Below, piece after piece: positions 23,428 through 34,300 of a stretch of 64,000 bases of DNA. The position numbers were made by a program, and so were the translations under genes. Every line of letters starts with the position of its first letter. The first letter of the stretch is position 1. The stretch is from Amborella trichopoda. Lineage: Eukaryota > Streptophyta > Magnoliopsida > Amborellales > Amborellaceae. Below the pieces are notes generated by a model that was given only the letters and a program-made list of their open reading frames with translations, did not search any database and was not told the DNA's origin. The stretch spans positions 8,035,963 to 8,099,962 of the forward strand of contig NW_006498549.1 in the NCBI RefSeq assembly GCF_000471905.2, written 5' to 3'.

Positions 23428-24341
23428 TGATGCAGATCAAAATTTGGATGATACAATTTTTAATTTTATTTTTATTAATTGTATTTTTAGAGATTGGGTA
23501 GACTTTATTTTTTTATTAAAGTTAATTTTATTTGGAAATAATAATATGATGGTTAGAAGGTTCTTTAGATAAATTTTAGGAAAGTTACCTTGTGGGTTTG
23601 AACGCGCAGGAAAGGAAGGTCATCTTTAGTTATCTTTATGGGTTTTAAATAGGAGTTATCTTTTATGGAATGGATAAGTTATTATTTGCAAGTATAATGG
23701 TAACTGTTGGTGCATGATTAGTTGATAGAGTTAGCTTCCTAAGATTAACATGGGTATGTGTTAGTGCGTGCGAATAAGGGATAAGGGTGTAGTTTTGGAA
23801 GGATAAGTACCTTTGTTTTAAATGGTAGGGTATTAATTGGTAGTTTATTTTGGTTATAAATGGTAGGGTATTAATTAGTAGTTTCCTTTTTATAAGGAGG
23901 TTATTTCCTTAGCTCATACGAGTAGATTAGGTTGTTAATAGAAGATAAAGTTACATTAGGAAGGTTTATTATGTTTTTTTGGAATAGGACGTGCAAGGCG
24001 TGGGTAGGAATTGAGTCCATAATATTTTGTTAGTTATTTTATTTTAGTATTTATCTTTAGGGCGGTGAATGTAAACTCTTATAAAAAGGAGCACATGAAT
24101 TGTAATTGGGGATTTGAATTTTATGAATGTAAAAAAAGTGATCTTTGAAATCGTGTAGAGTGAGAGAGAGAGCCCTTTGTGGGTGGTTTTTCTTCTCCTT
24201 TGCTTATGGTCCGTGCTGGAATACTCGTATCCGCGCATTTTGTTCTTTCTTCTTGTGCTTTCCTTCACGATTTTCATTTCTCTCTCTTAAACATGGTTAA
24301 TTTTTCTGGTGTTGTTTTCCAGTAAAATTTATAATACATCA
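23428..24341 (+). repeat. 3' LTR of the outer LTR element
   Basis: 914 bp, starts TGATGCAGATC and ends ACATCA, paired with 10339-11216. It is longer because about 37 bp around ataaatggtagggtattaat (about 23815-23890) is tandemly duplicated. The TATA box is at 24080-24087. Visible base differences between the two LTRs show an old insertion. Confidence 0.85.
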
Positions 24342-25413
24342 TCGCCGTATACAAACTCACCTTTTAATGAGCACACGTGTGCCCTACTTCAGTTGGGAAA
24401 TTAACATAAACATCCTTTAGTTTTTGCTCTAAAAGGGCAAGGGGAATGGAAGGCCCAAAAGGACATGGATGGAAGAGTGGGAAGAGATATATGACACGTG
24501 GTCTTTTGAGGGTATGACCCTTGATAGAGCAGAATGTGGGAACATGATTTGTGTAGCTGACCCCAAATAGTTGGGATAAGGCTCGGATGATAATGTTGAT
24601 GATCCTGTAATTTTTGTAATGTTTAAAAAATGTCCCCCCATTTTCATATGTTACAAGTATTTTCATATTTTACAATCATGTCCTTTTTTTTTTGTATTTT
24701 AATATTTTTTCAAAATACCCTTGGTTCCAAACTCCGAGATCTGAACCAAAGCCTTTTTTTTTGTTACATGACATATTGGTTCAGAAGTCGAAGTTCCAAC
24801 TCACTGAACTAGATTTTAAAGATTAAGTAGTTAATGTGAAGTTCAGAACAACTTATTCATGCAAGAAATAGGCAAGTGTCCTCGGTTTGGAACTTCAAGT
24901 TCCGAAGAAAACGTGTCTATTTTTTAAAGTGAATAAGCAGTTTGGAACTTGAACCGCTTAATTTTTAAAATAGTTGGTCGGTACTTCAAGTTTAAATTGA
25001 TATGTCAGGTGGGAAAAACAAGAAGAAGACATGGGTTTAGAATTTGGAGTTCGGAACCACGGGCAGTTTGGAAAAAACAAGCACAAAAAAAGGCTCATGA
25101 GTATGCAATGTGTAAATACGGCAATAAATACACGGATATTTATGTTAATTTGTCTTATATATGTATATTTATTGTATTTTTGAATGATAGAATCATCCCG
25201 GACTCCTTGAACTCCTATTTTCCTTTTATGGGCCTAAATTATGTATTTCATATTTCTGTATTTTTTTCCTCTTATGTATATTTTATAACTGTTTTTCTGT
25301 GTTAAAATCTGAAAGGCTTGATCTCAAATTAATTTTAAGCACATCAAGTAAGAATGGATGGGTTATGACTTTATAATGGTGCTAATGCTGCATTTATTTT
25401 AATTAATCCGCAG
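24342..25413. other. End of the 19.1-kb intron
   Basis: Holds the end of MITE copy 1, an RTE LINE tail (24432-24603) and AT-rich sequence. Between about 24715 and 25075 short variants of ttggaacttcaagttccgaa recur in both orientations; 24889-24903 is a near-perfect palindrome (ggaacttcaagttcc). No gene seen. Confidence 0.45.
24432..24603 (+). mobile_element. RTE-type LINE 3' tail
   Basis: Degenerate but alignable with the 58250-58425 copy: aagggcaaggggaatggaaggcccaaaa, then a stretch corresponding to the pol end and the terminal cagctgaccccaaatagttggga-like block, closing with gatgataatgttgatgat. RTE elements typically end in a short GAT-like repeat. Confidence 0.7.
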
Positions 25414-25456
25414 TGGGATCCGGGGTTGCTGCTTTGGAATTGCGAATATGATATTG
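25414..25456 (+). CDS. ABCB26: ABCB26-like exon b (43 nt)
   Basis: A 43-nt exon between ccgcag and gtgatt. It completes the Ser codon from 6298 and encodes GIRGCCFGIANMIL, the conserved end of TM2. The phase is 1 in and 0 out, exactly complementing the flanking exons. It is too short for ab initio gene finders to find alone, but the match to the family and the phase make it secure. Confidence 0.88.
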
Positions 25457-25604
25457 GTGATTTTTCCTCTTCTTTCTTCTTTAAACTTGGGTTTGGTTCA
25501 AGGATATATATATATATTCAGTTCTACATGAGCAGTTTAATAGATTTGATTGCACATGAATTACAGTATTCTTTAAACCAATATTGCTGTTCTTCTCTAC
25601 CCAG

Positions 25605-25649
25605 GTCAGGCGTATGCGAGAAAAGTTATACTCAGCTCTCCTTTTTCAG
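25605..25649 (+). CDS. ABCB26: ABCB26-like exon c (45 nt)
   Basis: Fifteen codons (VRRMREKLYSALLFQ) between acceptor ctacccag and donor gtcata. This is the conserved basic cytoplasmic segment that starts the first intracellular loop of the membrane domain. The exon is phase 0 on both sides. Flanking introns are 148 and 137 bp. Confidence 0.9.
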
Positions 25650-25786
25650 GTCATATGCCTAGTTTCTTGAAATTGTTTTTTCTATTTATGTATTTTATTT
25701 ATTGTGATTTTTTCTGCTTTACATTGTGGAATTTCTTTCTTTATGTTTCATCCACAAGGATGACATTGATATCATGGCTTGTTCAG

Positions 25787-25909
25787 GATATTTCTTTTTT
25801 CGATATGGAAACAGTTGGTGATTTGACCAGTAGACTTGGGTCAGATTGTCAGCAAGTATCTCGTGTTATTGGGAATGATCTGAACTTAATTTCACGCAAT
25901 GTCCTTCAG
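25787..25909 (+). CDS. ABCB26: ABCB26-like exon d: coupling-helix region of ICL1
   Basis: Forty-one codons starting DISFFDMETVGDLTSRLGSD and ending LISRNVLQ; acceptor ttcag, donor gtgaca. This is the most strongly conserved membrane-domain segment of ABCB half transporters: the FFD..TVGDLTSRL coupling helix that contacts the nucleotide-binding domain, followed by the D(C)QQVSRVIG run leading into TM3. The reading frame is open upstream to 25655, but the acceptor at 25786 gives the family-consistent join to exon c. Confidence 0.93.
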
Positions 25910-25998
25910 GTGACATTTCCTGCTGAACATATTAGTTTGTATGTGAAAGAAGTGTTTCATGATTTTTGAGTTCTAATTCTGTCTCTAAGCCTTTCCAG

Positions 25999-26102
25999 GG
26001 TACAGGTGCATTTATTTACTTGGTGACCTTGTCTTGGCCGCTGGCATTGTCCACTTTGATGATATGCTCTGTGATATTGACAATAATGTTCTTTTATAGC
26101 AA
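25999..26102 (+). CDS. ABCB26: ABCB26-like exon e: TM3-TM4
   Basis: Begins GTGAFIYLVTLSWPLALSTL after acceptor tttccag and runs through a second hydrophobic stretch to ...FFYS plus two bases of a Lys codon; donor gtaaga at 26103. The 34 residues are almost entirely hydrophobic and form the TM3-TM4 hairpin. The Lys codon is completed at 30158. Confidence 0.91.
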
Positions 26103-27639
26103 GTAAGATATTCTTAATTGTTATATTTTTATTGCTACCTATGTTGTCGATTTTATTTGAAGCCCTGTTTTCTTACCATGGAGTTAGTGTTGAACCCGAA
26201 AATTTGATAAATTGTAGTTTTGCTAATTCGGAATGGCAAGCGCCAGATGGGACGTGGGAACGTATTTTAGGATTCTTTTGAAAAGGTTACAACCGTAAAT
26301 TCCGGAGGTTTGATCCGAGGTTAAGGCTGACTATGACTGGCCTGTCTTGTATATTTCCTTCATGTGTTAGGAAGAGTACTCACTTGACCCAGATAGGTTG
26401 GCCTCTATGTTATTAATGATCACAGACTTCCACATACTTGGACAAGAAATATTACTAGAAATTTCTCAGAGAGACATCACATTTACTCAAAGTTTCCCTT
26501 AAATCTGTTTTGGTGTCCCATTCTGATGACCTGAAGTTCAAATAGAAAATGATCCCTTGTTGTGTATGAGCTCTATGTTGGTGTGAACTACGCCGCAGCA
26601 TTTTCTATCTCTGTCATTGATGACACTAGTGCAGTCTATTACAGCTTCTAAAACCATTTAGAATCCTAGCAGCAATTGTGATTCTAGACTCTACAAGATC
26701 TATTAGTTGTTCTGTGAGCAGTTAGTTCCTGTGATATCTTTTTACGATGTCTTTTTATTATGTTGTTAGTGTATAGTGTTTATTTATTCATTAAAATGTG
26801 GTTGGACACGAATATAAATGTACGTGGATTAATAATTACCTCAAGCATACAAACATGCAGGATGTCATTAGGTATCTAAAGTCAACAGATGAGGCTGTTA
26901 TCTCTTCCCTCCGTTCAGACAATTGATACTTACTAGTATTTGTAGCTTGGACTCTCATCTTGTATTTTTTTTTTGTTTGTAATTGGCAACTTTTCGTCTA
27001 GTGCTTTGTATCTTACTGATTGCTAGAATCATGAAAATTTATTTAGGTCCACACCAATATCCTATAGAGAAAACCTTGATGGATGGTGCCTTCCATGCCG
27101 GCCTTGTGAGGGCTGACTTCTGCTATAATGGAATGGATTTATTGAGAAGGCCAGAGAGCATAGCTTAAGTATTCTGGCTCCCAATGATCTGGAAGTATAT
27201 TCTTCGATCAGTTAATAGAAACCGCCTTTGCAATGGTTCATTAATTTGTATACATAATTAATTGATGGTGTTTTCTAATAATTACCTTGTCATCCATGCA
27301 TAGCATAATATGTCCTTTTCCATTTTATCTATTACTCTGGGCCAGCTGATCTGCAAGATAGAGGTTCAAAACCATGGTCTCTCTCACTGGGAACTGTGTT
27401 TTGCCGTTTGGTCAAAGGCTTAGATGATAATCTGAGCGGAATTTGATTAGAGTGTGATAGAGGAGAAGCAGTAGATCATCATTTTTGTAGATGGAAGGAA
27501 AGCTTTTAGTCAAATTTATGGACAGCTTTAGTCTATTGGATTATGCATACAGCTTGTTGTGACACTTGTGCGCTTAAACATTTACATGTGACCTTTTGTA
27601 TGCCTTTTATATGCAATACAATAATTATGATTACTACAG

Positions 27640-27880
27640 AATGCAGAACAATTGCATACATTAGACGTGATGAGTATGCCCCTGCAAGCACGCCCTTGAT
27701 AATTTATGGGGTGAAACCCAAAGAGTGTCAATTTGCTGAATAGGAACTTATGACATGACCTAGTGAGGGATTTAGTCAAGATCTCTGCCAACTGGTATTC
27801 AAAAGTGAAATATAAGATTGTTGTCCTTTTCCAATATGTTCTTGAATGAAAAGACAATGAGCCTCATGTGTTTCTGTGTT
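27640..27880 (-). mobile_element. Copia RNase H fragment
   Basis: Minus-strand translation gives FEYQLAEILTKSLTRSCHKF followed by SKLTLFGFHPINYQGR, the C-terminal end of Copia RNase H (QLADI.TK.L) and the few residues before the polypurine tract. No LTR could be bounded. Confidence 0.7.
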
Positions 27881-27901
27881 CATAAAACGACACTTTCAAT
27901 C

Positions 27902-28303
27902 TGGATAGAGTTAGTCCTATTGGATGTAGAGGTGTTTCTATGGGAAATGGAAACTCCTAGACCTCAAAAGGAGTCTGCTTTTGTAAACAGTCGCACAGGA
28001 TTCAAGAGGCATACCCTTATACTTAGCTCTTGTGCTTGATATACCTGTGGCGTTTTGCTTCTTATACTTCTAGTAGATCAAGGATTGGCCCAGGTAAACA
28101 TATGGATAGAGTTAGTTCTATTGGATGTAGAGGTGTTTCTATGGGAAATGGAAACTCCTAGACCTTGAAAGTTGTTTGCTTTTATAAACAGTTGCACTGG
28201 CTTTAGGAGGCATACCCTTATAGTTAGCTCTTGTGCTTGATATACCTGTGGTGTTTTGTTTCTTATACTTCTAGTAGATCAAGGATTGGCCCAGGTAACC
28301 ATA
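27902..28303. repeat. Two-copy 201-bp tandem duplication
   Basis: 27902-28102 and 28103-28303 both start tggatagagttagt, share gatgtagaggtgtttctatggg and end ggattggcccaggtaa. They differ at scattered positions. Confidence 0.85.
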
Positions 28304-28700
28304 CTTGTGGCATATCACTGGATGTGAGAACACCGAAAACTTGGTTTTCTTTCCCCAGATTTCCAACCTTTTTAAAACACCTTCGTAATTTTATCTTAGT
28401 GTTGTGTTTTATTTGTTTATATCATTTCCTTCAGATGAGCATAACAAATTCAGTTCATGATCCATTCACATGTTTGCTTCTGGCCAATGAAAACACTGAA
28501 AAAGGCTATAGATGTTGTGAATTTTGTGCACATGTTATATATGGTTGTGATTTTGAATATGTTGCAATGCAATGAATTATTTAAATGACTTTTGCTAGTA
28601 TTTATTGAACATCATTGCAAAAGGATTTTTCTGTATGCATTGATACATGGATCAAGGTGAATATTTTTCTCTCGGCCACATTTCTCTCTTACTTTTGTTT

Positions 28701-29500
28701 CATCATAATCATCATCATCGTTAGAGCGTTTTTCTAACTATTTGGGGTTGGCTCTACAAATCCTGGTTTGCTATTCTGTACTATCAAGGTCCATACTCGT
28801 AGTGAGGGCCTAAGTCCCCATATCTTTTCTTACTACTTCTAGCCATGTCTTTTTGGGCCTACCCCTTGTCCTATTTTAGCCTTCTACTTGAACCAACTCG
28901 CTCCTTCGAACAGGTGCTGTACTGGGTTTGCACTGCACATGCCCAACCTACCTAAGTCTATTTTCTCTCATCTATCACCTATTGGAGCCACACCGAAGTT
29001 CTCTTGAATGTATTCATTTCAAAGTCTATCCCTTTTTGTCTTGCCACTCATCCATCCCAACATCCTCATCTTAGCTACATTTTATGGGTATGTTGTTTTT
29101 TGACCTGCATTCCGCCCCATAAAGCAATGCTGGTCTCACAACAGTCCTATAGAACTTTCCCTTCAACTTCATTGGTATGCGGCAGTCACATAAAACTCTG
29201 GTTGCACATCTCCTTTGTGCCCCACCCAATTCTAATTCTATGTGCAACATCTTCCTTAATCTCTCCATTTTCTTGGATTATCGACTTGAAGATATTGAAA
29301 GTCCACTCTTATCGGTATTTCTTGGTCGTCAATCTTATTTACTTCCTCTTCTCTACTTCAATTATTACTAAACTTGCATTACAAATAATCTTTTTTGTCC
29401 TGCTACTTCTACTAGAGCATCCCTCCGAAGTTCTAACTTTGTATCGATGCTGCTTTGGGTTTCATTATATCGTCCACGAACAACATACACCATGGTCATC
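28701..29500 (-). mobile_element. RTE-type LINE fragment, 5'-truncated
   Basis: On the minus strand it encodes pieces of RTE pol: MKLKGKFYRTVVRPALLYGA, HIELELGGAQRR, then the conserved tail, ending in a gatgatgatgattatgatga repeat (plus 28701-28725). Many stops. It has the same order as the copy at 57439-58425. Confidence 0.85.
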
Positions 29501-30157
29501 TTTTGTTTGATATCTCAAATTGTAATATTCAGAGCGACACATAAATGGTGTAATTCTTCCATTCTTCCTCTATGAAGTAACCGGCTAGGGGACCTTTTTC
29601 CCACTGATTTACCCCAAAGAAAGGTTAATGTTTTTTTTAAATTTTGAAAAATGTATGACTATGCAGAAACTTCTGTTTCCAGAAATGTTCTTCTGTAACG
29701 TATAAACTTTGAGTTGGTCTGAAACTTTTTGTATGTACACCATATCAAGGACTGTAATAAAAATATTAGTTTGATTTGTTTGCATTAAAAAACTATAGCA
29801 GTGCAATTTTATTTAATGATTATACCATGCTTTATGTAAAGGAGCACAACTCAGAACAAAATCATTTTTTCTAGTGAAATAATCTTGTCCTCTTGTATTT
29901 AATGTTCTTTAAATTTAGGCTCCCCATTCTGCAAATTGTTATTTAAAGTGGTGTGGTTTGTAATGGCACTAATTAAACATCATCATATGCACATACACTA
30001 TGTTTTTTTACAATAATGGAGGTGTTCTTTAAGTTTGCATGTGCTTTGTGATTACAATCTCATTAGCTCTATCCTTCAATGGAATTTGAATTCCTTACAT
30101 TTCTGATCATAGTTGGGCTCTGATATCAAACTCCTATTCCACATTTAATTTTGATAG

Positions 30158-30212
30158 ATACCAGAAGAATGCTGCTAAGACATTCCAAGAGTTTCTAGCT
30201 TCTGCCAATGAG
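30158..30212 (+). CDS. ABCB26: ABCB26-like exon f (55 nt)
   Basis: After acceptor ttgatag it supplies the last base of a Lys codon and then YQKNAAKTFQEFLASANE; donor gtattt at 30213. This is the cytoplasmic helix after TM4 (family consensus about YQKK.AKL.QE..ASANE). It is followed closely by exon g across a 121-bp intron. Confidence 0.9.
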
Positions 30213-30333
30213 GTATTTCTAAGCTTTTGATGATTATATGCTGACTACTATTACAGTCAAAAGTTTGTAAGGTGACATTTAGTTTTCTATATAGTTGATT
30301 CAGGTTAAAGATTTTCTGCTTATGTTTTTGCAG

Positions 30334-30404
30334 GTTTCTCAAGAGACATTTTCATTGATGAGGATTATTCGCTCTTATGGAACAGAGAAGCAAGAAATTG
30401 AAAG
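30334..30404 (+). CDS. ABCB26: ABCB26-like exon g: ICL2 segment
   Basis: VSQETFSLMRIIRSYGTEKQ and EIE plus two bases of an Arg codon; acceptor tttgcag, donor gtaata. This is the second intracellular loop, which contains the family's V.QE..S.MRT.R.YGTEKQE block. Phase 0 in, phase 2 out, matching exon h. Confidence 0.92.
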
Positions 30405-30546
30405 GTAATAAATGCTCATGCCAAGTGATCCTTTTCTAAATAATATTTATGCTCAATTGCTTCTCTACTCTTTTTATATTTTAGTTCTCGGACACAAGTG
30501 TAGTACCAGATAAATTTAACCTGACGTACCCTGATATCACTAATAG

Positions 30547-30649
30547 ATATGTAGGAGTGCTGAAGAAACTTGCTGACATCAGCTTGCGTCAAAGTATAGC
30601 TTATGGGCTTTGGTCATTGAGCTTCAACAGCCTTTATCATGCTGCCCAG
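30547..30649 (+). CDS. ABCB26: ABCB26-like exon h: ICL2 end to TM5 start
   Basis: Completes the Arg codon and encodes YVGVLKKLADISLRQSIAYG then LWSLSFNSLYHAAQ; acceptor taatag at 30541-30546, donor gttgtg at 30650. LADISLRQS is diagnostic of the plant TAP1-type proteins. The following intron is 14.9 kb and holds the assembly gap. Confidence 0.9.
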
Positions 30650-31369
30650 GTTGTGAACATGTAATTTTTACATTTTTCATCTCCTTAATTCCATGGAATT
30701 TGTAGTCTTTGCCATCTTTCGTTATGCTCACATGTAAACTTTGGAAGTTAACCTAGGTTGTTTCTTCACAAAATGATGCTATTGGATCAATTTGAGGGGA
30801 GTTTTACATGGGAATTCTTGTGGAACAGTTGCTCAGTATATTTATCCTGAATATGAGTTGTACATTACTTATTGTTATGTATATAGTTTTACTTTTTTTC
30901 TGTCATTTTATAATTTTCCAAGGCTATTTTTGTTGTAGTCCATTTTATTAGAGATTCTGAAACCTAATGTTTGATTAAGGAAGAGTTTACCTCAATAATT
31001 CAAAGAAGCTGAAACAAGATGACCAGAAGAAAATTGTCTATGAAGGTAGCATAGGTGCCAGATCTGTGACAACTCTGTAGGTATAGAAGCAGGAACAGCA
31101 CTTAGAAGATAACTCATGATGAGATTCCAAATAGAATAACCTGCTATTCTAATTCTATGGAATCCCCCTATCAACTTGTATGTTGAGAATTCCTTGGATG
31201 CACACATCATGAAGGAAAAGAACAGAATAGTTTTTACCATAGATTAAAACCATGTGGGTTGCTGGTTAACCCAGAATTCACCCTAGTCAACCTGAATTGG
31301 TCATTTCTTAGGTGAGGTTTTGAGGAGAACCCAGCTTACTGGAGTTCGGGACATAACCTGGTTTACTTG

Positions 31370-34300
31370 TGTTAGAAGTCCTTTATTTCTCTTTCATTTA
31401 AGTGAATAGGACTTCCATGTCCTATTTCCAGTTTGTATGAGCAGTTTTTCCATTTCTCTAGTTTCATTAATATAAAAGCTTTTTGAGATGTGAATGAGAA
31501 CTATTGGACTCTCATGTCACTCTTTCTTTTCTCCCTCTTTTTTTTCTTCTCTCTCTCTCTTCCCCTTCTCTAATATGGTATTAGAGCACTGATCCTTTTC
31601 TTTCCTCTTGCTTTTCTTTTCTACCCTCATAAAGGGCTATTGGATCTGAACCGTACTGTTGTTTTTCTTTTCATAATGTGCAGAAACCCATGTGGGTCGC
31701 ATCTAGCGTGGTGATGCTGCTGTCCATGTGATCCCTCTTTAAGGATTGAGATCAACAACAGAACCGTTGTCTATTTTCTAGGTTTATGGGCAACCGGGGA
31801 TAATACACTGGAGTTCTCTCTCAAACACCCAAAGTTTTTCATGCGTGTGGGTGCTGCCCTAGTCTACTCAAAGAGTGGCAGCATGGTGATGCTCAGGATA
31901 ATGTGGTATTGCCCTAGTTTGTTGAAGTGTGAGAAAGTAACAATGCTCAGATTTGAATGATAGGATCCTTCCACTCTCTCTCTCTCTTTGAAAAGTTGTT
32001 TCTTAGCATTCCACTAGTCTTGGTATCAATGACTATATTCAGTGTTGGCTTTATGGCCTTTCAAGGCCTTAAAGCTAAGATTCTCTCGCTCAGTGGGAGT
32101 GAGCAAGAGAAGATGATTCCGGGTGCTTGGTGCACTGGGGCCCAAAATCATATACCTGGAGTATAAGAGGCAATGAGAGATATTGACAAGAGTGAGAGAT
32201 TACTTGCAGAGGTGTGAGGGTCACCTCTGAGTCAAGATTATATATAGAGTGTGCCTCATGGTTGGTGTGTTGGCTATGGGTAAGAGAAACAAAAAGAGAA
32301 TATATAACCCCAGTATCTTCAGAGTAATGACCCTGTATAGGATGGTTTTCACTCAAGGGGCATGAGTTCGTTCCCTAATACGAGGCCACCTTATGACATG
32401 TGCACTCACAATCGTAAGGGAAACTACTCTTCTTATGTATGATCTTACTAAGAAGAGCTAGTGCACATGTGCCTTGAGAGGCACCCTGTATATAAGCATT
32501 ACTAGGTCCCTAGGGGTGCACCTATAGTCTACTAAGAATCGGGGATATTGGAAAGCTTGATTAGGGTGACTTTGATGAAGCTAGATTGTACGTCCCTGCC
32601 ATAGATTTTGGAGTATAGGCTCTTTTGGTCATTCTGAGATAAGTGGACCACCATTCCAGACTAGCCCAGTGGAGTATTCTGATACTTGGATTTCAGCCTA
32701 GAGATCTCATTTATCAATTGTCTGATTTTATTATGATGAGAAAATACATTTTGAGTGGAGTATCATTCAAAGAATTTTTGAGAATTTTTTTGGAGCCAAA
32801 AAATGAGGATTTATAATTTGTTTGGGCTAAATTTAAACAAGGACAACTAATGGGGGGCCCACATGGTACCCAAGTGGCCACATGGCAGCCCCACGGTCCA
32901 CCAATATGCTGACATCATCATGATGTCAAAGCCCAAGGGGGTTGTCCTCACTTGGTATTAGGTATTTTGTTCACTTAAGTTATAAGGTTTTAATAAAAGC
33001 ATGTTTTATAATATTTTTTGTTTTACTTATCTCATGGAGTTTTGCCACACATATGGGATGGAACACATGTGCCTAGGGTTGAGGTTAGTCATAATATTTT
33101 GGCTTAAACCCTAATCTATGAGAGTGAATTTTTTTTTTTTGAGGGTATGAGAGAATGAAAATTAAAAGTGGCTTTTTGGTGTGGTATTATCTCCTTGGCT
33201 TAAACCCATGTGAATTTCATGTTATGGCTTCATCCCATTGAATGGAAGGAAAATATTTACCAAAATACTTGAAGAGCTTGGCCCTACACCTTTATGCAAT
33301 TTTTAATTTCAAAAATCACCATGGGCACTTTTGGAATTGAGAATGGCAATGTTGAAAACATTGCTCTACAATGGACGATTTGGTAAAATGGCTTGATTTA
33401 GGGTTTTATGTAGTGATAATGGTGTGTAAATCGCATCCATTGTTCTTGATGGTTAGGCATAGATGGGTGGCTAGAATTATAGCGCTTTCATGTGCTATAG
33501 ATGAATATCATCTAGGGATTAGATTCATTTACTCACAAATATCTCACTACCCCGTCTATGTAAACCCTTGCTCACCCCCATTCGTTACACACTTGTGAGT
33601 CATCTTAGAAAGGGAGAGAGTAACCTCCACGCCCTTTCCATCGAGTTCTTTCTTTTCCTCCATTAAGCTTCTTCCTCTTTTCCTTGGTGAAGCCTCATGA
33701 CCATGGTGGTGCATGCTAAGCTTTAAGGTGTCTAGTTTTTATGATCTAAGGTAATCATCCCTATCATTTCCTTCCTATTTTGAGCTTTTTCCTTGTAGTT
33801 TAGTTGTGATTCATCCATTTCAGCGATATCTTCTTATTGCCTTGAAGTTTTGGTAATCTTTTATTACCCTTTTATATTATGCATATATGATACATAGTAT
33901 GCATAGTCTAGTCCTTGAATGATTCTATTAGGCCCATTTTGTTCAAGCTTTGAGCACTTGGTTTTTTTTTGAGGTTTTGAGCATTCTTTTCATGAGAATC
34001 ATTGAGTATTTTGTGGCCATTTGAGTATCATTTGCTGGAGTATGGTTTTGGAGAAAAGTGTTTGAGAAATTGTTCTACTATATATAACTACATTGTCATA
34101 TTCCTGTGCTCCATATGAACTGTTTTAATTTGGCTTCAGCGAACTGTTTTGTGCTTTAAAAGTTCATTTCGCTTTCTCATTTTGAGTAAATGAAGTGGTA
34201 GATCAGTGCTATTATAGCTTCCCATTAGTGTGAGTGAGAAAGAGAAAGCCTTATGACTTGAACCATCCATGCTATCATCTATGGGACAAAACTAAGTCCC

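Larger units (their letters stand above)
9970..24360. mobile_element. MITE copy 1, split by nested LTR elements
   Basis: About 370 bp of MITE remains on the left (9970-10338) and about 20 bp on the right (24342-24360). The left end gtttatataaagttgcaaccttatacta pairs with the reverse complement of the right end only when the LTR element 10339-24341 is removed: tagtataaggtgggcacc then gtatacaaactcacc. The middle (about 10025-10240) is shared with 43855-44065 and with the MITE at 54132. No target duplication is visible at its outer ends. Confidence 0.6.
26103..30157. other. 4.1-kb intron between exons e and f
   Basis: Contains a Copia RNase H fragment (27640-27880), a 201-bp tandem duplication (27902-28303) and an RTE LINE fragment (28701-29500). 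The rest (26103-27640, 28304-28700, 29501-30157) is AT-rich with no recognised feature. Confidence 0.6.
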
